Below are positions 1-11,283 of a stretch of 64,000 bases of DNA, one piece after another. The notes below the pieces were generated by a model that worked only from the letters and a program-made list of their open reading frames with translations, was not told the DNA's origin and did no database searches. A program made the position numbers and the translations under genes. Source of the DNA: Stenocarpella maydis (lineage: Eukaryota > Ascomycota > Sordariomycetes > Diaporthales > Diaporthaceae). The DNA is taken from assembly GCA_002270565.1 (NCBI GenBank), contig NQMI01000171.1, positions 26,769 to 90,768 of the forward strand, given 5' to 3'. Numbering within the stretch: position 1 is the first letter of the stretch; each line of letters starts with the position of its first letter.

Positions 1-289
1 ATATCATTCTAGGCTTCTGGGGATTCTTTATTAGTAGGATAGGCTGCTATTAAGCCTTATCCTTCTAATATTTTTCATATGGGAACTTAGTATATTATAA
101 GAAGTATAAACTATTATAAAGGTCTTCTTTATTAGGGTTATAAAAGTTGCATTCTTTATTTAGGTCTTAATCCGGATATACCTAATATTAATTATATATA
201 TTTATTCTATAAATATAGTACTTATTTATAAGTTCCTATTGTGGTTTGGACCTGGGTGGTCCTTATGTGCTGTAGACGGCTATATTGGC

Positions 290-1300
290 CTGACGGGTAG
301 CTTTATTAGCTTATTAGGTTCCCTTAAGTACTAACTTCCAGTCCCTATTCTTCTTTAGAGCCCTACACTCTAAAGCAAAGTATCCTGTCTTGTTGTAGTT
401 ATAGTACTTAATGTTTTTCTTGTTCTTGCGCTAGGTAATATCCAGCTCTATAGGGCCTGCGTGCTATCCCTACTGGGTACTTGGTTTCTAATACTTCCTT
501 CCTGTGTTTGGTTTATATTTATGGAACGGGGGTTGTTTAAAAGTTCATTCCTTTTTTTCCAAGCGTTATTTATAGAGTCTATTATTAATTTAGATAGCTA
601 TTTCTATATAATATAGAAAATCATTAGGTTAGTTTATAATCTTACTAAGTTTATCCTTTATTTAATCCTTTAATCTATAGTAGAATATGAATTTCTTTAT
701 ACTATTAGTATAGTTAATTTTAGTATAGATTTGCTAGAATTCTATAGTATAGTTAATTATTAAGCTGCATTATTTGTAATTTACTAGGTCTCTTTCCGCC
801 TATTGTTCCTTATTTGGGTCCTGGAATAAGGACCTAAGGGCATTCTTATAGCCTTTATAGCTGCTAAAAATTTGCTATATTTTAAGCTTACAGGCTTTAA
901 ATAATTCTGCATTAATAAAGTTGGTTAAGTAAGGTTTAAACTAAGCTAAGGCTTATCCTTTAAGGAAGGAGGATATATATATAACCCTCTTCCCATTGGG
1001 CTGTACGTTTAATCTGTGGAAACGCTAGTAGGCCCTAACCTGCATTAGGTATGCCTAAAGTTATCTAGTAATTCTATTATATAGGGCTGGAGTATTAAGT
1101 TTAATATATTCCTTTATCTAGATTAGGGTATTAATAATATTAGCTCCTACTTGGAGAGTAGCAATTTCCTCCCAGAGTCATTCTATTTCCTAAATCTAGC
1201 GGGCTCATTTGTCTATAAGAATATGGAGTTGGGCTACTTCATTAGCCAACTCCTATACTCAAAGGTCAGCAGTTAGCCAACTAGCAATATTACCAAGCTC
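290..1300 (-). pseudogene. Retrotransposon Gag relic with mutated CCHC zinc knuckle
   Basis: On the reverse strand, 330-420 reads KYYNYNKTGYFALECRA. This is a CCHC knuckle of the form CYNCNKxGHFAxxC in which two Cys codons became Tyr (TGY to TAY) and the His codon became Tyr (CAY to TAY). Only the last Cys survives. Upstream, around 530-700, a mutated stretch resembles the helical C-terminal part of a Gag capsid domain just before the knuckle, with several in-frame stops. Every inferred change is a C-to-T or G-to-A transition, as RIP produces. The limits are approximate. No protease or reverse transcriptase is readable in the window. Confidence 0.65.
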
Positions 1301-1627
1301 ATTCAAGAGGTTGCAAGTAGGAGTAGTTATCTCGGAGTCTAATATTATGAAGGGTTTTACATATAATATTACTTAAAGTCCGCATAGCAATATATAAACA
1401 AGAGTTATTAAAATATAATAATTAAAGAGTTTCTAAATATATTAAACCTAAAAGATTAAGGGTTTATATTCAGAATATATTATTAGGCAGTTAATAAGCA
1501 ATATTATTAACTAATAATAATACTAGCTATAAGGTTATCTAATACTGAGATTGAATACTTAGATTAATAATTAAAGAGTCTATTTTATAAAAACTATCTA
1601 CTATAGTAATAACTATATCCGTATATA

Positions 1628-1856
1628 TGTTCCGACTCTTTAGTAGCTTGATAGAATTAATGGTAATGCTATCGACTGGGTGTTGCTCGATAGAGTCAAT
1701 ACAGATCCCATCGATCCTGGTGGGTCCCTGACCCTAACCCTGATAAGGTGGCGTCACTGATTGGATCAGGTGGGATGACCTTTTCGGGAGCTGTCTCCCG
1801 ACCTGCGGGGTTGTCTTCTGCGGTAGTCAGCCGCCAACGCCTGGTGGTCCATAACA
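1628..1856. repeat. Candidate solo or 5' LTR island (TGTT...AACA)
   Basis: A roughly 229-bp GC-richer island inside the AT-rich block starts with TGTT and ends with AACA, the usual fungal LTR termini, and lies upstream of the reverse-strand Gag relic where a 5' LTR would be expected. Its flanks do not show a matching 5-bp target duplication, and no second copy is in the window. It could equally be a fragment of unrelated single-copy DNA. Confidence 0.3.
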
Positions 1857-2491
1857 CTACTTTATAATCTTAGTTACTTTTAATATTTTATATTAATCTT
1901 ATTATTTCTTTACATTAATTAAAGTAATCAAAACTGAATAATTAAAAGTAGTTACTATTTAGTATCATTAAATTTAATTAATTATACTATATTTAATAAA
2001 AACTAGAGTTATTAAAATTCATAATTTAATAAATTTATTTAGTTAATTAATATATTTAACTAATTAGTAAAAGCTATTATTAGTTTTCTATATATGTTAA
2101 TAACGTTTTTATATTACGTTTACACATAATATATTATAAATTAGTAAACTTTATATAATACAAATATAATGTTGCTGAAATGGGGTCCGGCCTGAATGAG
2201 GATCAATGATGTTCTGTTCGGCGGTCTCGGCGTCTCATTGAAATTGCAAGTGCATCTTGTTTACGTTCTCACCGTGTTTCTATGGGTCCAAGAATATTCT
2301 GCTGGCGCCCGGACCAACGCGATGTAGAAGTGATGTCATATCAATGGAGGCTGCTTAGGAATGGGTGCAGTCGTGCAGCTATATTATCGTCGCTTCCAAT
2401 CTTGTGAGACCCTAACTTGCCCCTCTCCACATGAACTCGTATCGCCACAAGAACGGTAATCAACACACACGGTCAGCACCCCAAAGCCAAG

Positions 2492-3674
2492 ATGACATCC
2501 ACAGCACAGAAAACCCTCTTTCTCGTCGGACCTGGCCTCATCGGTGGGTCGCTGCTGGTGAAGCTCAAGGAAGTCAGGCCGGACCTGAAGCTCCACGCCC
2601 TCACGCGTCGTGACGACCAGGCCGCCGAGCTGAAGGGGCTGGGAATCGAGCCAGTGCGGGGCTCCATTGAGGATGCAGAAATAATCAAGGAATGGGTCGC
2701 CAAGAGCGATATCATCGTCCACACAGCCTCTGCCGATGATCTCAAGGGCACCTTTGCCATTGTCGAGGGCCTCAAGGCACGACCCAAGGGGTCGAAGCGG
2801 GCCATCTACATCCAGACAAGCGGCAACGACGAGCTTGTCAACTCTTCCAGGGGCATGGGTGCGAGTTCGATTGAGGAGAAGACTCTTTCTGATGTCAAAA
2901 TGTCGGACGAGGAGATTGACGCGCGCATTGTGCCTGACGCATATCACCGCCACGTGGACGGGCCCCTAAGAAAGGAGATCCTCAACGCCGAGAAGGAGAA
3001 GGAGCATAATGTTGTTGCGAGCCTGATGATGCCCCCGCTCATCTACGGCATCGGCTCTGCCCCGTGGTACCGGATCTCTATCCAAACTCCGATGCTCACG
3101 TCATACATGATCAAGAATGGACTCGTCACCCTGCCTGAGGGGTTCTACGGCGCATGGAACTGCGTGTGGGTGCACGATCTCGTGGACCAGTATGTACTGC
3201 TCCTGCAGCACCTCGAGAAGCTCGAGCCCGCCCAGCAAAAGACGCATTACGTCTTCCCCGCCGAGAAGAAGCCGTTCTTGTGGAAGGAGCACTTTGACGC
3301 AGTCGCGGGCGAGCTGAAGAGGCTGGGCCACCCTGCGGCGAAGGCGAATGGTGGCAAGCCTAGGGAGCTTAAGAGCAAGGAGGAGTTCATCGAGTTTCTT
3401 GGCGGCAAGGACAACCCCTACAGCGAGTGCTTCGGCTACCTCGTATGGGGAACCGAGAACAGCTTCACCAGCCCCGAGTAAGTCACCCCGAAGCATAGGG
3501 AATGTTTGTCTTTTTTTGAATTGTTCGCTATTTTGATATTCGGGGGCATATTTGACTGACCTGCTTGGCAGCCTCACTACGAGCCTCGGATTCAAGCACA
3601 AGGCCAAGGGTGTTGTGGACAGCATAGTCAATGGCAAGGAGTTGGAAAAGTTCATCAAGGACCAGATGAACTAA
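2492..3674 (+). CDS. NAD(P)-binding Rossmann protein, NmrA-like / extended SDR family
   Basis: Two exons, 2492-3477 and 3572-3674, joined across a 94-nt GTAAGT...CAG intron, give 362 residues. Without splicing the frame stops at 3480 and loses a plausible C-terminus (DLTTSLGFKHKAKGVVDSIV...). The N-terminus carries the nucleotide-binding loop GPGLIGGS at about residues 13-20, then a beta-alpha pattern (LHALTRR, VRGSIED, DIIVHTAS) typical of NmrA-like and atypical SDR proteins. MPPLIYGIG and VWVHDLVDQY near residues 180-230 match the conserved substrate-side segments of extended SDRs. The canonical YxxxK pair is not evident, so activity as a dehydrogenase is uncertain. The substrate is unknown. 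It stands alone beside the AT-rich block. Confidence 0.85.
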
Positions 3675-4256
3675 ACCGAACTGGAAACAAACTGAAACCC
3701 GCTGCAGGACTGACCTGTCGATGGGGCTGGCGGTACTTTCAGATTGCTATAATGGGCGTGTACTGCACGTGGTTTGGACCTGATGTGATATTGCTACTTC
3801 GTACAGTGAGGCCTTCCAGATTGAGAGCGAGATCTCACCAAAATACCTATTGCAATTTGGAAACCTGGAGACTGGATTTCTCAGGCATTTATATGGGGCC
3901 ATGAGTTGAGATGAAATAGATGTCGGACTGGCCTTGCCGCTGACATGCGCGTCGTAAAACTGGGTGGTGTAGGCTGGCGGCCCGGTGAGGACGGACCTTT
4001 GACAATCCTCCATCTGTTCGCCTCAGAGAACCAAAGGAATCCATTGCCCCAATGGCAGGAAATCCGGGAGCTCATGTGCAAGTAGCGTGTCGTCTGAAAA
4101 GAGCAGCCAGCGATGACCTCGAGCATGAGCTGCTGACATAAGCGTCAGATTGGGGCTCATCTTGCAAGGTCCTCGCAAACCTCGGCCTTGTCTCTGAAGA
4201 GGCTTATTGCAACTGAATTCGCATCACAGCATGCACACCGACCAGTGACGCTTTAA
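3675..4256. other. Intergenic, reductase to lipoate ligase
   Basis: The two flanking genes run in the same direction, so the stretch should hold the 3' end of the first and the promoter of the second. Short frames on both strands have no recognisable motif. No tRNA or repeat was seen. Confidence 0.6.
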
Positions 4257-5676
4257 ATGGCCTCTCTGAGCCGGATAATATGGCGTGTGAACGGGCAGCC
4301 AGCCTCAATCGCCCCTGTCCCGCGATGCGTCCTTGGGCGAGGCATCTCAACCAGCTGGCACGCCCAGACATCACATCCCTCGAGCCGCGTCCAGGTCTAC
4401 ACCTCTCACAGCCACAACCCCTACCTGAACCTCTCGGCGGAGCACTTCCTCCTGCAGAACTCACACCCGGAGTCCACGGTCCTCTTCCTGTACACCAACG
4501 ACCCGTGCGTCGTCATCGGCCGCAACCAGAACCCTTGGCTCGAGGTCAACCTCGGCCTGCTGCGCGGCTTCAGGGCCAGGACAGGGGTCGCACGTCATGA
4601 TAACGATGATGACGACGACGCCAGCGGCGGCGGGGAAAAGGCCCCAGTCTCCCTCGTGCGGCGTCGCTCGGGCGGCGGCGCCGTCTTCCACGATGCCGGC
4701 AACGTAAACTTCAGCGTCATCTGCCCGCCAGCCGCCTTCGACCGCAACAAGCACGCCGAGATGGTCGTCCGCGCCCTGCGGTCCCTCGGGGCCCCCACGG
4801 TGCGTGTCAACGAGAGGCACGACATCGTGCTCGACAGGTGGGGGGAGCAAGGGGAGGGGCGCCCGCGGCCCGCGGCGCCGCCCACGTTCAAGATCTCCGG
4901 GTCCGCCTACAAGCTGACGCGCCTGCGGTCGCTGCACCACGGCACGTGCCTGCTGCGGTCGCCCAACCTGGCCGACATCGGGCGGCTGCTGCGGTCGCCG
5001 GCCGGGCCGTTCGTCAAGGCCCGGGGCGTCGAGAGCGTGCGGAGCAGGATATCTAACGTCGGGGTGCCCGTGGGTGACTTTGTGGACGCCGTGAGGCGCG
5101 AGTTCCGGGCTATGTACGGCGCGCCTGACGTCGACGAGGGTCTGGGTGGCGGGGACGACGGCGTCGATTTTGCGCATGAGGCGATTCAGAAGGGGTACCG
5201 GGAGCTCATGGTGAGTGCTCTAACGCGTCTATTATGGGGTCTTGGGAAGGGCGACCTGTTGGCTGATGTGTTTTTTTTAAAAAAAATTTGCTGCGCAGTC
5301 CCAGGATTGGATTTATAACCAGACACCACTGTTTACGTTCTCGACACATCCCTCCGAGGAAGACCCCAGAGAAAGGCCAGCAATTCTGGCGGACCTTCCA
5401 GAGGGTGTGAGTACGAGTATCCTCATCGAGTGTGAGAATCCTTACACTGAGGTACGGATGACTGAGTTGTTCTCACAGTTCCACGCAACCATCACCGCAC
5501 GCCATGGGCAGATCCAGGAGGCCAACTTGTCCGGCTTCGATGGCTCGGCCCTACAGGGCCAACACCTTCACACAGTCACCGACTGGCGCAAGATCCTGTC
5601 ACCTAGCGGTGGCAATGCATCGCAACAAGTTGGAAAGTGGTTCAATCACCTTTTTGGCATTGGCGACGCCAAGTGA
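4257..5676 (+). CDS. AIM22: Lipoyltransferase / lipoate-protein ligase A (mitochondrial)
   Basis: Two exons, 4257-5210 and 5299-5676, with an 88-nt GTGAGT...CAG intron, give 443 residues. The protein would attach lipoate (or transfer lipoyl groups) to lysines of the E2 and H proteins of mitochondrial 2-oxoacid dehydrogenases and the glycine cleavage system. RRRSGGGAVFHD at about residues 134-145 is the conserved BPL/LplA-LipB motif, and FKISGSAYK near residue 210 carries the lysine expected to contact lipoyl-AMP. The first 25-30 residues are Arg/Ser-rich without acids, consistent with a mitochondrial presequence. An acidic Asp-rich insertion (about residues 115-122) precedes the motif. The gene converges on VPS11 with only 132 bp between stops. 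The symbol is by analogy to yeast Aim22. Confidence 0.9.
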
Positions 5677-5808
5677 ATGCTATCTGATACCGTTTCGTCA
5701 ACGCACCTGCACGCCCCATAGACACCAAACAATATGATACCACCCAACCGCTCCGATGCCAACGACTACCGCCTCCGTAAAGGACAACCCCATGGCCCTG
5801 CTGTATGC

Positions 5809-8800
5809 TCATTCCAGATTCTGCTGCACATTCATGACGCCCCGGCCATACCACTCCGCCACGGTGGCAAAGCGGTCTTCGCTCCGCTCGAGCTCGTCCT
5901 TGAACAGCTCATGACGGTCGGCGTTCTCCTCTTGGCCGCGCTTGATGGCCCTGATCGTGGCGTTGTTCTGTGCGCACAGCGGGCACTCGCCGTCGATGCC
6001 GTCGCCCCCGCGCAGGCACCGCTGGTGGAAGCTGTGCTTACACAGGAAGTGCACGGCCGGCAGGTCCAGCACCTGCGTGCACACCGGGCACCGCGTCGCC
6101 TGGAACACGGCCGGCTTGGCGCCCAGGTCCGCGATCTCGGCCCGCCGCTGCTCCGTCTCGGTCCGGAACCCGGCCACGCGCCGCCGGTTCGACGCGATGT
6201 CCTTGCGCTCCCGCTCGATCGTCTCGTGCAGGTACGGCTTGATCATGCCCATCGTCGCCACCGCGTTCTTGGACAGCATCTGCACCACCTGCAGCGGCGC
6301 CATCAGCCCGTCCTTGTCGATCGTCTGCAGGATTTTGGCAAGCTCGTCGAGACCTGCCTCGTCGAGGACGCGGGAGTCAGATGTGAGGTAGGCCAGAGCT
6401 GCTGGGTAGAGGGAAGGCTCCTGCGGCCCGTACTTGCGCAGGGCTTTCATGGCGCCCCGCGTGTCTTTGGCTGAAGTGTAGGAGCGGAAGATGTCCGAGA
6501 GAAGGCCGGCCTGCTCCTTGACAAGCGTCGTACCGTCTTGGAACTCTGATAGATGTGATAATAGTAGCACGTTGGAGTTTTCTATGGGTACGCCGCGGCC
6601 CTCGATTAGTTTCTTGGCTTTTTGCTCCCACTGCTCTCGGTCATGCTCGCTCTTGACCTCTGTAGACTTGTGTAGGTACATCTCAAACAGCGTCGTGTAG
6701 AGGTCGGCCTTGTTCTCGTCTGATATGCTCTCGTCTCCAATGCATGCTTCGAGGAAGACGATGAATTCGTCGGGGTGATCTATGAATGACGAAAAGGCGG
6801 TCCGTGGTGGCGGTGCTGTGTATTTCGGAGGGGGCACATCCTCGAGGTCGAGCAAGAGGGCTCCATCGCTCACGGTAGGCTCTATGTTCCCTTGGGTTGG
6901 AGGCGAAGCCACCGCAGATGAGTTCATATATGGCAGGGGAAGAAGGTTGGAAAGATTCTGGACGGCGCTTACTGCGCCAGCGGCGAAGCCGCCACCTGAT
7001 GCGGGTGTCTCGATGGTATCGGCGTGGCGCACCATGGGACGGTAGTTCCCAGTATAATAGTCGATGAACAACTGCGTCGAGCCTTTTGGACAGTTCTCGA
7101 TGAGGACTCGGGCGTACTTCATCAAACATGGGTAGGCCTAGATTGAATTAGTTTCTTGTCTTCTCGATGGGCTAGATCGACACCTACCGTTTGAGGGTCA
7201 AGATGCCATATGAAGGCGAGGGCCTCCTTATAGTCCTTCAGATCTTCAATCAGGATGTCCACTACCAGGTCGTGTTCCCCATGCTTCTTGGCGAGGTAGG
7301 CAGCTTGTTCGAAATAGCCCCCTTGCCTGCACATTGTTATCGCCGTGTCCAGATCAAACTTGAGCTCTCCGGGTTGCTTGATGAAGGCCTCCAGTTTCTC
7401 GATGTCCTTGAGTTTCGCATAGCAGTTCAACAGAAGCGTTGTGTGGTCTGAGGTAGCTTTCCCGTGTTCGTGGAGCTGCTCCAGGTACTCGATCAGGTTG
7501 TGTATCCTCTGTGTGTCCAGGAACTTCCTGATTACTTGCGACGGCTCCGTATTGTCGATTGCCTTGATATACTGAGCCATGGCTTGATCGTATTCTCCTT
7601 TTTGGTAGAGGTGGTCGCCGTAGCGGCGGAAGATGACGTTTTGCTGTTGAGTGTCGAGGCCAGCAGTCTGCGCAAGGGATATTGCAAAGGGGTAGAGATT
7701 TCTCTGATAAAGCAGCTCCAGTCTTTGCTGGAGGGTCTTTTCGTGGTACCTGTAGACCTTCCCATCTTGCGTCAAAGTGTATAAATCATCCCACAGTTCG
7801 AAAACAGCGAGGACCTTGGTGATGAGTGTCTCGGTATGTGCGATGACCTTGAGATCCGGTTCCAGCAGGGAAAATGTCGAGGCGTTGAAGATGGCGTCCG
7901 CAGCATTGCCGCCGAAGCGCCTGCGTAATGCACTTGGGTCCTGGGCCGTCTTCGGGGGCGACACAACCGCAACATACTGTTTAAACACCGCCACCATGTC
8001 CTTGGGCGAATCGTATGCCTTGGGGGGGCCTCGCCCTTCGGCTTTATAGTAGTAGATCGCATCGTCTCTCGCGACCACTATGCTCCCGTCTCTTTTGTCC
8101 ACCGCCATGCACCCAACGCCACAACCTTGATCCTCGACTGTCTTGGGCGACTGTCCTTGGCCTTTTCCGGAGATGGTCAACTTTAGTATTCGGGAAACGG
8201 TCGAGATGAAGAGGGTGGTCAGTCTCTCGTCGACCCGCAGCTCGACACCCGTGATGGGTTCCTCGGACTCGTAGACGATTCGTTGTTTGGTTCCACGATC
8301 ATTGACCAGATCGCCCCGTATGACCGTCACGGCGCCGTTCGCGAAGCCGACGGCGATCTGTGACAAGTCTTCTGTCGCGGCAAAGGCCGATACCTGGAAG
8401 CTTTTTCAGCCTTAGAACCAGCTTGGACCGCACCCCGGTGTACGCACAGGAAATTGCTTCCTCCCATTGTTGATGGTCACACTGCTGAGGCAGGTTGGCA
8501 TGCCCGTCTTCTTGACCGGCTTGTCCAGAGCCCAGACCTTCAGCACGGGCTCGGCGCTGAGATCCTCCTATAGAACGAAACCAGTCAGCCGGGTAATCCC
8601 CAAAGGCATGTATACAAGTGCCATACCCCGACCGTGACCAGCAAGCTCGTCCCCTCCACCTGGCGCATGTGCGAGATGCGGACATTGTCGTGCGCTTGGA
8701 AGCTGCGGACGATACGCCAGCTGGGCCCGATGATGCGCACATGGCCGTCCGCGCTGCCGAGGAAGAGGCTGTCGGAGCCGGAGCAGACGCTAGATATCTC

Positions 8801-8973
8801 GTTGCTGTCGAAGAAGGCGCGCGTCTCGTCGTCGTCGGCGAGTTTGACCTGGCTGACGTCGAAGAAGTCGAAGGATTTCCACTGCGATGACGAGGCAGGC
8901 CTGGGTCAGTATCTGGCCTGCATTCGGGGGGCCAACTTGGAATGTAAAGACGAGAGCTTACAGAGAGGGACAT
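5809..8973 (-). CDS. VPS11: Vacuolar sorting protein Vps11 (HOPS/CORVET core, RING-H2)
   Basis: Five exons on the reverse strand: 8973-8962, 8881-8627, 8567-8448, 8393-7188 and 7137-5809. Total 973 residues, normal for fungal Vps11. The first exon encodes only MSLS; the splice to WKSFDFFDVSQVKL restores the family's conserved N-terminus. An N-terminal beta-propeller (SVCSGSDSLFLGSADG, EDLSAEPVLKVWALDK) is followed by an alpha-solenoid (YPFAISLAQ, GDHLYQKGEYDQAMAQYIKA). A C-terminal RING-H2 finger near residues 880-925 begins CPVCTQVLDLPAVHFLCKHS and ends with CPLC. Vps11 is a core subunit of the HOPS and CORVET tethering complexes at endosomes and vacuoles. Introns are 50-80 nt with standard borders. 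The identification is firm; the small first exon is the weakest part of the model. Confidence 0.95.
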
Positions 8974-9782
8974 GATTTGCCTATCGTTGCCTCCGTGACG
9001 ACGAGGCGGGCGCCAGTCGCATAGTCGTTCAGCAGTCGGGCGGAGGAGGTGCTGTGGTGCTGGTGCTGGTGCTGGTGCTGGTGCTGGACTGGCTTGAGTG
9101 GGAGGCGGTGCCGACGAGCTTCCAACGCCCGGCCGTCGCCTGATAGCTTGCCGCTGCGGTACCGTGCCTTAGCGTGGACGCGAGCTGGTGATGCGGTGCG
9201 GTGGCTGCAGGGGAGCGGGCGGAGCTTTACCTGGGTCTGGAGCACCCAGCTGAACCATCTTCCACCTTCAACTTCAACAACGGTCCGCAAGGCACTGCAC
9301 TCAGATAAAAGTTGGACTGCATTTCTACGTGGCCCTACTCCCATTTTTCAATTGATTGGTCTGGCGATATGCATTTTTCGATCCTTTTCTCAACTATTTA
9401 CTTGCGGTCATGTCTGCATGCATGGCCCTTCATGACGTGTACATGCCCCCTTGCCTGTTCCTCAACATTTTACTGTGCTGTCTAGACGAATAATGTCTAC
9501 TATTACCCATAATTCCTGTTGAGCCCGCCTAGATCGGCTCAGATCCGGCTACTTCACCCCCTTACTTGAATCTCATGCAACGTAACACATATTAGAGTTG
9601 CGCGCGCGTCAAGAGGAGAAGAGCTGGTTTGTGAGTTACAATGATTCTTTGTACAGTTGCTACTACTTGAAGTATGTGGACATTTACAGGATTTTAAGTA
9701 TTTTTTTTTTAGGAAACACCGTCTCGAATTTCCACTGCTCAATGCCACAATCTTCTCTACCGGCTCATCTGGACGTGAGCGC
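8974..9782. other. Intergenic, VPS11 promoter side, with GGTGCT microsatellite
   Basis: This is the upstream region of VPS11 and the 3' flank of the next reverse-strand gene. It includes a short tandem hexanucleotide tract of the GGTGCT type at about 9056-9088. The frames opposite the microsatellite are low complexity. No other feature was seen. Confidence 0.6.
9056..9088. repeat. GGTGCT hexanucleotide microsatellite
   Basis: About five and a half tandem copies of GGTGCT lie some 85 bp upstream of the VPS11 start codon, inside what is probably its 5' UTR or promoter. Confidence 0.8.
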
Positions 9783-11283
9783 TTAGGCGAACTCGCCCTT
9801 CATCTGGCCAGTGACCGACGGGTTCTTGACAATGTACACGCCACGCTCGATCGTGTTCACGAGGATGTTTCCAGACGGGAATCCTGCGAAATGGGACCAG
9901 GTGCCGGTGAAGGCAACATTGCCGCCGCCGGGCTGGGCATCATCATCCGGGAACACATCGAAGAAGGCGACCTCCTTGATACCCTTGCCGGTGGGGTCGC
10001 TGGGCACGGAGGAGACGTCGAGGACGCGCAGGCCGGCGCCGTAGTTGGACTGGAAGGACAGGCCGTTGTACACGTACTGGTTGTGGTCGATGGACCTCAC
10101 CGACGACTTGAAGAGACCGGTTTGCTTTGGTGCGCGGAGGTCACGGATATCCCAGACGTAGGTGACGGGGAATCCGTCAGCGGCCGGTGCACGACCATCC
10201 TCCTCATCCAGCTCGTCATCCAGGAGAAGGTACTCCTGGTTGTTGGGGTCGAGGACGGTGCCCTGGTGCGTGTAGGACGCGCCAGTGTAGCTGGTCCTGG
10301 AGATGATGGTGGCGGCAGCCTTGTTTGTGACGTCGTATATTGTGAGGGTGTCCTCGTTGTAACCATAGCAGATGTCACGACCAGCGTAGCGGGTGTCCGG
10401 TCCGCGGTAAACCAGGCACTGCGCATCATGGACATAGCCGTCACCGGGGGCACAACCGGGAGTGCTAGGGCTGGCAGGGTTCGACAGGTCGATAAATATC
10501 AGCCCGGACCTGCACGTGCTCGTACGTGGTACGGCGCCGACTGCAACGGCGAAGTTCTTCTCCTCGAGGGAGACGACGTTGTGGGTGGAGCCTTGTGGGA
10601 GGCCGGTGAAGAGCGAGATGTCACTGGTGGTACTGAAGGTCTTGGGTGAGGTGACAGTCAGGAGCTTCCGGGCGTCGAAGATCTGGACGCCGTGGTTCCT
10701 CGCCTCACTTCCGATGACGAAGTAGTTATTGACTGTCCTAATCTCGCGCCACTGCGAGGTGGTGGACTGCTGGGGCAGGCGGCCGAGGTAGGTGACGCGA
10801 CCCTCCTTGGAGATCTCGATGAATGCAGTGCCGTCGGCCTGGCCGATAGCACCAAACTCACGCCCGTCGGGCGATGTCCAGCCCCACGACGAGGAGCCTG
10901 AGCCGCTGCGGCTGCCCAGTTCGGCGTGGGACTTGAAGTCTTGAAGGTCCAGGTTGCTGCAACGGAAGGTCTGCAGACGGTCGCCCGGCACAACAACAGC
11001 TTGGCCGTTGACACACTTGACCGGCGCAGGCAGGGTCTGGAACAACGCTGTATTGTTGTACTCCCCTTCGGCCATACGTTGCGCCCACGTATCCTGCTCT
11101 ATGTCAGTCTTGAGCCTACACATATCTCGGGGTGTGCTATAGTACCATCTTGTAGTGCATGACAGCCTCATGCACCTTTCCGGACTGGTACATCTCCTTA
11201 GTGACTTCGTTCACGCCGAGGAGGGACTTGAGCGAGACGGCCGAAGCCACGGCCGGAGCCAACAGAGCCAGGGCGGACTTCAT
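9783..11283 (-). CDS. Secreted LVIVD / choice-of-anchor-B-type beta-propeller protein
   Basis: Exon 1 (11283-11146) encodes a signal peptide (MKSALALLAPAVASAVS) and exon 2 (11096-9783) the rest; the 49-nt intron is GTACTA...GAG-CAG. Total 483 residues. The mature part holds repeated blade-like segments (GVQIFDARKLL, LIFIDLSNPASPS, DTLTIYDVTN, TYVWDIRDLRAPK, GLRVLDVSSVP, GVYIVKNP), the spacing of LVIVD-repeat propellers. Acidic loops (LLLDDELDEEDG) could bind calcium. The Cys pairs and the signal peptide point to secretion or the cell wall. The function of these fungal proteins is not established. The frame is also open upstream of the acceptor to 11171, but only splicing gives the signal peptide. 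Confidence 0.85.

Larger units (their letters stand above)
1..2170. mobile_element. AT-rich, RIP-degraded retroelement block
   Basis: The block is strongly AT-rich with dense TA dinucleotides and no long open frame on either strand, in sharp contrast to the GC-rich genes that follow. A less AT-rich island sits at about 1628-1856. The reverse strand of the left part still reads as a mutated Gag (separate entry), so the block is best explained as a Ty3/gypsy-type element inactivated by C-to-T and G-to-A mutation. The left edge is outside the window, so polymerase genes may lie further left. The retroelement origin is well supported; the exact superfamily is inferred. Confidence 0.75.

Noticed and set aside
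1728..1742. CCCTAACCCTGA, telomere-like
   Set aside because: Only about one and a half CCCTAA-like units; not a telomere array.
9657..10649. 330-codon plus-strand frame
   Set aside because: It lies opposite the LVIVD-repeat gene, which has a signal peptide, a spliced start and recognisable repeats.
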